Both the position numbers and the translations under genes were made by a program. Below, one piece after another: positions 57,604 through 64,000 of a stretch of 64,000 bases of DNA. Every line of letters begins with the position of its first letter. Within the stretch, counting starts at the first letter, position 1. This stretch comes from Aurelia coerulea (lineage: Eukaryota; Cnidaria; Scyphozoa; Semaeostomeae; Ulmaridae), in contig CM076961.1 in the NCBI GenBank assembly GCA_039566865.1, forward strand, positions 7,959,501-8,023,500, read 5' to 3'. The notes under the pieces were generated by a model that saw only the letters and a list, made by a program, of their open reading frames with translations, searched no databases and was not told the origin of the DNA.

Positions 57604-58300
57604 TATTTCATAATTGTTGTAGATGCGAACGAGCACAGTTCGAAAATGAAAGTAACAATGATTTGAAACTCTTCCTTGTCGAAGCTTCGAAGCTACACGT
57701 TTGTTTTCTAGTGCAAAAAGAAACATAGATGACGTCAGGATAGGTGCTGTATTGTACAAGTACTTCATGTAAATATATGAAAAGATAGATGTTGGTGTGT
57801 GTGTGTGGCGAATGTATAACAAAGCTACAACCGGTTGTCCAGGTGCCTTGAGCAAATATAAATGGGCATTTTGATAATGTATTCGTGTAACGTGATAAAC
57901 AGGTGCTTCGGCTGCAATCTGTCACCAAGTTACCACTTTCTAAAAATAGGTGTACCGTAACACAAATGTAACGGATCAGCCTCCCGTTTACACTGTCCCT
58001 ACATATGTGGCCCCCCAATCACGAATTCACGGTGCAAAATTTTAAAATTCACGTTTTCACGCAAACTCTTTTCGGATTTCACGTTCACGTTAACCTGATT
58101 TGTGTTTGGAAAGGAAAAAGTCACCAAATTTCCTTTTCTGGCTGTTGGTGGCAGTGGAGTCCAGTGGAGTGGATTTGCATAGCTATCTTGATCAGTGAAG
58201 CCGCGATTGGCACCGCCAAGATTCTCTATTGAGAGCGAAATAAGATAGGGTTTGGGGCGGGACCCAAAAAAATTCCCTTTTGACTACACCCTCTTCGTTG
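57604..58300. other. Upstream region of the sortilin-like gene
   Basis: Should contain the 5' UTR and perhaps the promoter. No TATA box or CCAAT box at a convincing distance. A (GT)n run lies at 57795-57808. 58016-58095 has repeated TTCACG words, possibly a degenerate MITE. Confidence 0.35.
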
Positions 58301-58309
58301 GCTATAAAT

Positions 58310-60490
58310 TCATTTCATTTCATTTCATTTCTTTTCTTTTAAGGAGGGTTGCCCTTCAGCAGAAGCTGGTTTTCAAGGGGCCCTCCGATAAAAAATTAAT
58401 TACAATATAAAAATACTCAAATTAAACTATAAAACCTTATTTACAATATTCAACACTAATGTACAATTATATTTAAAAAAAATTAAATAAAAAAAGAAAC
58501 CCCTGTTTTAAACAGTTTTCTTAAAACTATATAGAGAGGATGCCTGCTCCGACTCGGCTGCACAGTCTTGCACCTCTTTACGAGAAACATCTCTGACTAT
58601 TTGCTGACCTTTTCATCGGTAATCTCAAGTCGGTCCCCGTATTACGTAGGCTATATGATGAGCATTGTGAATTGCGGGTGAATAGGTCACAGAGGTATTG
58701 TGGAGCCAGCTCATTCAGGGACTTGAAAACCATTTTCTTAGATTCACCAGTAATCAATTCGTCAACGCTCTTCCATCCCAGCCCTTCGATTAGAAGTCTG
58801 CTTGGAGCGTCAAAGCTGCTAATCGTAATAATCCTAGCAGCACGGTTTTGAAGTTTTGCAAGTAACTGATTTCTGTCAAACCGGCGCAGCCCCAAACAGA
58901 ACAACAGTATCGAAAATGCGGCTCAACAATACCTCTGTAGAACGTTTGCAAAGTTTCTTTCGGTAAAAAAGACTTCGCATGTTTCAAAAAACCAACTGCC
59001 CTAGATACCTTGGTAGAGACTGCTTTGATTTGTTCTTTCCAATCCAAAGAGCAGTCAATTTGCACACCAAAATATTTTGTCTTTATGACAACGTCGAGCT
59101 CATTATTGCGTATTTTCAATGTCAATTCTTTATTTTGACCTTTGAGAATGTTCTGTCTCTGCTTGGTGGGAATAAGCATGGAATGAGTTTTGCTACATTC
59201 AAGGAAAGCTTGTTGCCTTGCAACCAAGTTTCCAGTTTCTTGAGATCACTGTTAATAGCCTCATTCAGCCGAGTCAAATCGTGAGACTGGTAGCACAAAC
59301 TGGTATCATCAGCATACATGGACACGCTAGAATCTTGGACAGCCTGTAGGAGATCATTAATGTAGATGAGGAAGAGAAGAGAGCCAAGACACGAACCTTG
59401 TGGCACACCAACTTCTATGTCCCCAGTATTTGAATCAACACCATTAACTCGACAAAACTGTTTACGGTTGGATAGGTAGGATTTAAACCAAGCGAGCTCA
59501 CGTTGCTGTATACCATAAAGCTTGAGCTTTTTGAAGAGAATTTGGAGATCTACAGTATCAAATGCCTTTTTGAGGTCAATGAACACTTTCCAAGATCCAT
59601 TCCATTGTACCAGTCATCAGTATTTTTAAGTAAGCGTGTTACTGTTGAATGAAGGCGCAAAAAGCCAGATTGGCCAGATGAAAAATGACCGTTATCATTC
59701 ATATACTGGTACAGCTGGTTTGTTATAAGTTTTTCGAAGAGCCTTGAGATGACGGGCAAGGCTGATATTGGTCGATAGTTAGACTTTTCAGTCTTGTCTC
59801 CATCTTTGAAAATTGGAGTAACTCTGGCTACTTTCCATGAGTCAGGAAAATGACTTGTTTCAATTGATGTATTAAACAAGAAAGCAAGCGAGTTTTCAAT
59901 AAAAGGCAGCGCAAGCTTCAGAAAGTAGCTAGAGATGTTGTCAGTCCCAAAGCTCTTTGCTGTCTTAACCGTGGCAAATGCATCCCTGATCTCCTGTACT
60001 TAAATAGTCTAAAGTGGAATGTTGCCTTATGTTTGTTAATTTCATAGTCACCTGCAAAAAGGAGATTTGGGGCTGGATCAATTTTTTCAGCAAGATCCTT
60101 ACCTACTGAGCAAAAGAAACTGGTCATTTCATTAGAAATATCTTTTTTGTGAACAGTTTCTGAACCAGACTCTTTAAGACAATCAATGTTGCTAGACTTT
60201 GATCTCTTGTTGAGTAGTTCATTGATTGCCTTCCATGACTCTTTCATGTTACCTTGACATGCAGAGATCTTATGAGTATAATATTGCTTCTTTAGTTGCT
60301 CGTTGAGGACATTGACCTTGTTGCGGACCTGTCTGTGTGCGTCCATAAGCGACCAACGCCGTTTTTGTAGACTGACATGACGATAAAGGAATCTGTTGAA
60401 ATAACAACACGAGTAGGGTAGGGTAACACAATCAGCAAATAACGTCCTGTCGTCGACCGAGCCAACCAACTTTGGGATCCCCAAAAATTT
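58310..60490 (-). pseudogene. LINE (family C), 5'-truncated, RT well preserved
   Basis: Minus-strand frames in order. Linker (60484-59918: SWKAINELLNKRSK). RT fingers (59879-59550: WKVARVTPIFKDGDK, NYRPISALPVISRLFEK). Palm (59586-59122: FIDLKKAFDTVD, GVPQGSCLGSLLFLIYIND, catalytic YADD). Thumb/C-terminal (59227-58578: TKYFGVQIDCSLDWKEQI, FYRGIVEPHFRYCCSVWGC, YSLRN). At least three frameshifts. The 3' end is at 58335-58420 and its tail is an (ATTTC)n-like simple repeat (58312-58340). The endonuclease is missing (5' truncation). Confidence 0.9.
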
Positions 60491-60499
60491 CCGCGATCA

Positions 60500-61330
60500 A
60501 TCAACGACGTCTCTCAGGAATAGAATTGTCAAAGACAACAAATCAAACGACAAATCAAATGAGAAGGTAAGAGAATGAGGAAATCTGGGGGCGAAGCCCC
60601 CAGGAAAATTTTGACAGCACGCCCTTGGACTCTGGCCGAGAACATTCTTATCGATCCCATGTTACCGCTGCTATAATAGAATTGATCACTTCGTAACTGT
60701 TGTGTTTATTGATTAACATCCCCGGGAAGTCTTTGGTAAACATAAGTTTATTTGGCTTAGAATGCCTATCTTTATCCCATTGCACTGTGATCCAGGGCAT
60801 CGAATTTATACCAAAATTTTAAGTTTTAGATTTCTGATTGATTTTGGGCTTGAGACATACACCATAACATAAGGCTTAATTTACTGCAAACATTTTCAAG
60901 ATCAGTCCACAGAAAGCGGAGATATTGATTTTTAAAGTTGGGCCTAAATCAGAACTTTGTTTACTAAGAGTCACGGTACTGTTTTGATGGTGGCTTACAA
61001 TTCCTTGGTTCTAGGCTCAGACTTCAGCATGTTTGAATATTTTGCCTTTTTGTGACCGCTTTTAGACAATTGAACAATGGTACTATTCTGAAAAATGTTT
61101 GCCTCCAAAAATCAGTTGTAAAATTCAAAGTTAAAGACAAAAAATACATGTTTCGCTGTTGAAAGCAATTTCAAAAGTTAGAAACACTTTCGTAGCAAGA
61201 TTCTACCGACGTGTTCGTGCCAATTCGCACCCAAAAAGTTTGAAGGACTAATTTTATTTCAAAAGTTCTAATTTTATTTCTAACATTTTTAGATCCTTTG
61301 CAACTAAATTGTAACAGACCTCCAATGAAA
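60500..61330. other. Repeat-poor stretch with a hAT-like relic
   Basis: 60588-60625 contains GGGGGCGAAGCCCCCAGGAA AATTTT, a G/C-tract hAT-like end, and 60745-60760 TTTGGCTTAGAATG, the family's internal motif inverted. Nothing else recognised. Confidence 0.4.
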
Positions 61331-61334
61331 GGAC

Positions 61335-61915
61335 TTACAGTACACTGCTCCATTTTTTTTTTAGTATCCGTTTTTGTGGCATCCAAGCTACCCGTTCACA
61401 TTGCTCCGTTTTTGTATAAAAACGGAGGGAAAAACATCCGTTTTTGTCCGTTCACATTGATCCCCCTCATCGGCGTAGGGGGAGATAAAATTTGGGGGGC
61501 TGCCCGATAGAAAATCCATTGTTTAAGAAAATGTTGCCCGACTCAAGGCGGATTTCTGCCCGATTATGGCTGATTCTTGCAAAAATTTTCGACCATTGGG
61601 GGGCTGCAGCCCCCCCAGCCCCCCTGTCTCCTACGCCTATGATCCGCCTGATAACAAATACGGAGAGAAAAACCTCTGTTTTTGTGCGTTCACATTGCTC
61701 CGTTTTTGTGAAACTCAGTGTTGAATATTGGAGCGTTTTCAAAAATATTCATCAAGTGCGTTTTCAAAAACCTCCGTTTTTGTGGATATCCACTTTTGAT
61801 AGCGTTTTCGAAAAACCTCCGTTTTCGTGGCATTTTTGTGCGGATCAGTGTGAACGCTTTCGTAAAAACGGAGGTTTTTCTCTTCGTTTTTGTACAAAAA
61901 CTGAGCAGTAGCCTC
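61335..61915. mobile_element. MITE of CCGTTTTTGT/ACAAAAACGG palindromic units
   Basis: At least ten copies of TCCGTTTTTGT or its complement, often as CCTCCGTTTTTGTGG or AAAACGGAGG hairpins. Ends ACTGCTCCATTTTT and (reverse complement of right) ACTGCTCAGTTTTT suggest TIRs. A 174-bp hAT-like MITE is nested inside. Confidence 0.55.
61468..61641. mobile_element. 174-bp hAT-like MITE nested in the CCGTTTTTGT element
   Basis: Ends CATCGGCGTAGGGGGAGA and (reverse complement of right) CATAGGCGTAGGAGACAG. Flanking 8-mers ATCCCCCT-like (61460-61467, ATCCCCCT with five C) and ATCCGCCT (61642-61649) differ at one base, consistent with an aged 8-bp duplication. GGGGGGCTGC tracts near both ends, as in the larger hAT elements. 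Confidence 0.65.
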
Positions 61916-62014
61916 ATTTTCACGGACCAATCAGACGGCTAAAAAGTGAAGGAGACAAAAGAAACCCGTGAACATTTTTCTAAATTTTACCTAAAACGCA
62001 ACCAGGAAAATATA

Positions 62015-63377
62015 GGGTAAGACGGGGTAAAGTGAACTACGGGGTAAAGTGAACTACTCAGAACATTCGCGCTTCTCTCCAAAAGTAAACATGCAATGAT
62101 AAAACATGATTTATGCCCAATACTTTGTTATATGTGCTCACAGAAAATGAAAACATTTTTGCAAAATAGTTCTTCCTGTTGTTACAAAAAATCCCTTTAC
62201 CTGAGGCAGTAAAAACAACCTCGGGAAATTATGGTTGTTAGGTTTGGGCTCCTAGCTTTGGTCTTAATTTTTTACCCCAAGACGAAATTCATTTCTATGA
62301 TTGTTTTGATCGATTTGAAGCACATACGATGTGTTTACTTTTTCCAAAAGGAAAGGGCGAAGAAAGACTTTTTTTACGCTAAAATAATATTTTAAAAGAT
62401 CTACCGTCCAGTCGATATTTTGCTTCGACTGGGGTAAAGTGAACTACCCATGATTTTTTATTTTCTCATGTCAACATGAAGTCAGATGAAGAAGACCTTT
62501 TCACTCTCATTTGGTTCACAATTCTGCCTTCAGAAAATCATAATTTGCAGGATAATTTTTCGCTCTGATGACACAGAAATATATTCTGATTGATACCAGC
62601 TCCCTGGAAAACCTCCAAAAAATTGACAGCCGAAGTTCGACCCTCATTCAAAAATGCGGTTACTGATCCAAGAACTTTGTTGGGATTTGATGAACCAAGC
62701 ATACCTATCGACATGGAAAGGATAAATGGCCATCACTGTGAAATTTGAATATTGATAATTGTTATAGATTTATAACTATTTTTGGTTTTATTTCTGGGCG
62801 GAGGTTTCAGGACAAAGTGAACTACTTTGAAAATATTGTTTCTCTTTGTGGTAATTTTGTATTTATATGCAATATAGTATTTTCCAAGTACATTCCCATT
62901 ATTGTTCATCGACTTGTACTCAGGTCTCGCAATCTGACCCGAATTTGTGACTTTGACAATAGTTTCTCGTTAATATTTGATCTGCACAGATCGTTCTCAA
63001 CATAGGTCACACTTAAATTTTTTGAATATCACTCTTGTGAAATTTTTGGTTTTGCTTCGTTTTGGCATGCGAAGAACTCCTTAGAGTTGCAAGATAAATC
63101 ATGTTTTCGGGTATTACCAGTATTATTTTGGTTTTATCGAATAATTGCTAAGTAGTTCACTTTACCCCGGCCTGGGGTAAAGTGAACTAGGCAGAGCAGT
63201 CGACAAAGAAAGCTCTTTTGTGAGACAATGGAAAAAGATTTGAAAAATGTTTTTGCTGGATAAACTGACCCAAAGACATAATGTCAAAACAACGTTAAAG
63301 AGTTTGCCCTCAGCTACAATCTCTTTAAGGTATCTTTGAAAAACCTCCAAAATAGTTCACTTTACCCCGTCTTACCC
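62015..63377. mobile_element. TIR element with repeated GGGGTAAAGTGAACTA motif, TA duplication
   Basis: 1363 bp. A perfect 25-bp TIR begins GGGTAAGACGGGGTAAAGTG. Flanked by TA on both sides (62013-62014, 63378-63379). The motif GGGGTAAAGTGAACTA recurs at 62024, 62040 and 62431 and as an inverted pair at 63153-63189, with a variant at 62812. No transposase frame; short open frames only. Confidence 0.82.
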
Positions 63378-63559
63378 TACTGCTTGAGATTTCCCGATTT
63401 TTTTTCAAGCAATCTACTCTCCAGATGTTTGGGTGTACCGGTTTGGATGCCGGTTGATATATCCCCAGGATCGGCGGAGTTATAGCCGCAAACAAACCAA
63501 TAAGGCGCTGAACCTTTAACAATAGACATTCTGGCCGGGAGACAATAGTAATAACAATA

Positions 63560-63916
63560 GTGATTGTTGTAAGAACGACCCAAATTCTGCGTTTTCAATT
63601 GTTCCTACTATTGTCTTTCGCTAAATTTTCTTTTGTTCAAGATTCAATGCACCTACGGTTTCTATGTGAATTGAAAAAGTCTACAAAGGCTTGTCCGCGC
63701 ATTTCAAGTCACGTGGCAATACACTATGAAGTTTCTGTATTGGACAACATTTTGCAATCATGGCACAAGTTTGCTCGCTGCGATATAACTTATAAAATTC
63801 AAAAGAGGTTTTATCAAGAGGCTTTATCACCTTTATCACATATCTCGTATTTTTCAAAAGGCGTGGTTTCTAATCGAGGGCGGCTATTTCCATTGGATGA
63901 TTTGAAAAAAATATAA
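63560..63916 (+). CDS. Hypothetical ORF with signal-peptide-like N-terminus
   Basis: 118 codons, ATG to TAA. The first 27 residues contain FQLFLLLSFAKFSFV, a plausible signal sequence; the rest is basic and has three cysteines. No domain recognised and no splice or promoter context. It may be a chance frame or a first exon; treat as unproven. Confidence 0.2.
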   Translation: MIVVRTTQILRFQLFLLLSFAKFSFVQDSMHLRFLCELKKSTKACPRISSHVAIHYEVSVLDNILQSWHKFARCDITYKIQKRFYQEALSPLSHISYFSKGVVSNRGRLFPLDDLKKI

Positions 63917-64000
63917 TACTTTAAGAATACACTCAAGCTAAAAAACGAAAATTCCTAAGAACATGGAGGCTGGAAAAATGTATAGTATTCTCACAAAAAA

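Noticed and set aside
57608..58018. 136-codon minus-strand ORF overlapping the region upstream of exon 1
   Set aside because: No domain, lies in the presumed 5' flank and has no splice logic; the nearby signal-peptide exon has strong homology.
61171..61942. Overlapping ORFs on both strands with repeated RFxKNG/KTEVF peptides
   Set aside because: Translations of the CCGTTTTTGT/ACAAAAACGG repeat, not proteins.
1..64000. CRISPR arrays, operons, bacterial promoters or ribosome binding sites
   Set aside because: None seen; intron-exon structure and transposon content show a eukaryotic nuclear genome. The tandem repeats present are satellites or TE-internal arrays.

Overview
The window is AT-rich animal genomic DNA: one widely spaced, GT-AG spliced host gene embedded in a dense collection of mobile elements. 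There is no operon structure and there are no bacterial signals. The repeat mix (CR1/L2-like non-LTR elements, a Gypsy LTR element, hAT-type elements with G/C-tract ends, tRNA-derived SINEs, long foldback elements and fragments of a FEN/XPG-like multicopy family) suggests a marine invertebrate. A cnidarian is my best guess; the species cannot be fixed from sequence alone.

Host gene (minus strand, 57603 down to 1670 and continuing off the left edge): a sortilin-like VPS10-domain receptor. I could place 17 coding exons. Exon 1 carries a signal peptide, a short propeptide ending in a furin-type RKRR site and the start of the mature protein. Exons 2-17 carry successive blades of the VPS10 beta-propeller, ending at the GPHHYAIGDHG segment. 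The cysteine-rich 10CC module, membrane span and sorting tail must lie beyond position 1. Exon order, splice phase and homology agree at every junction except exon 8/exon 9, where the canonical sites are one base out of phase. Introns range from about 0.3 to 10 kb, and the large ones are large because of inserted transposons.

Layout from the left edge, as introns of this gene. 0.1-0.9 kb: a possible TIR element. 2.0-2.9 kb: a hAT-like repeat with TATCTTATTACAAGATA motifs. 3.7-6.9 kb: 3' remnants of two or three LINEs. 7.2-10.2 kb: a giant imperfect palindrome whose arms carry a decayed FEN/XPG-like exon and a 165-bp tandem array. 11.8-13.4 kb: a second foldback. 16-17.3 kb: a SINE and a LINE relic. 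22.3-22.9 kb: a palindromic MITE with TA target duplication. 25.8-28.8 kb: a chimeric tRNA/5S SINE, a hAT element with 8-bp target duplication and a spliced hAT transposase relic. 30.2-31.3 kb: a second copy of the 3.7-kb LINE. 31.9-39 kb: one LINE broken by three nested insertions. 42.95-44.13 kb: a foldback whose single arm recurs alone at 56.25 kb. 46.4-51.65 kb: a nearly complete Gypsy element with 5-bp target duplication and LTRs of very unequal length. 52.3 kb: a tRNA SINE. 53.4-55.3 kb: another foldback. Upstream of exon 1: a 5'-truncated LINE at 58.3-60.5 kb, MITEs at 61.3-61.9 kb and a 1.36-kb TIR element at 62.0-63.4 kb.

The most distinctive content is the host gene hidden in very short exons, the number and variety of inverted-repeat (foldback) elements, and the clean insertion chronology of the nested LINE. 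I found no CRISPR, rRNA genes or intact tRNA genes, and no second convincing host gene.
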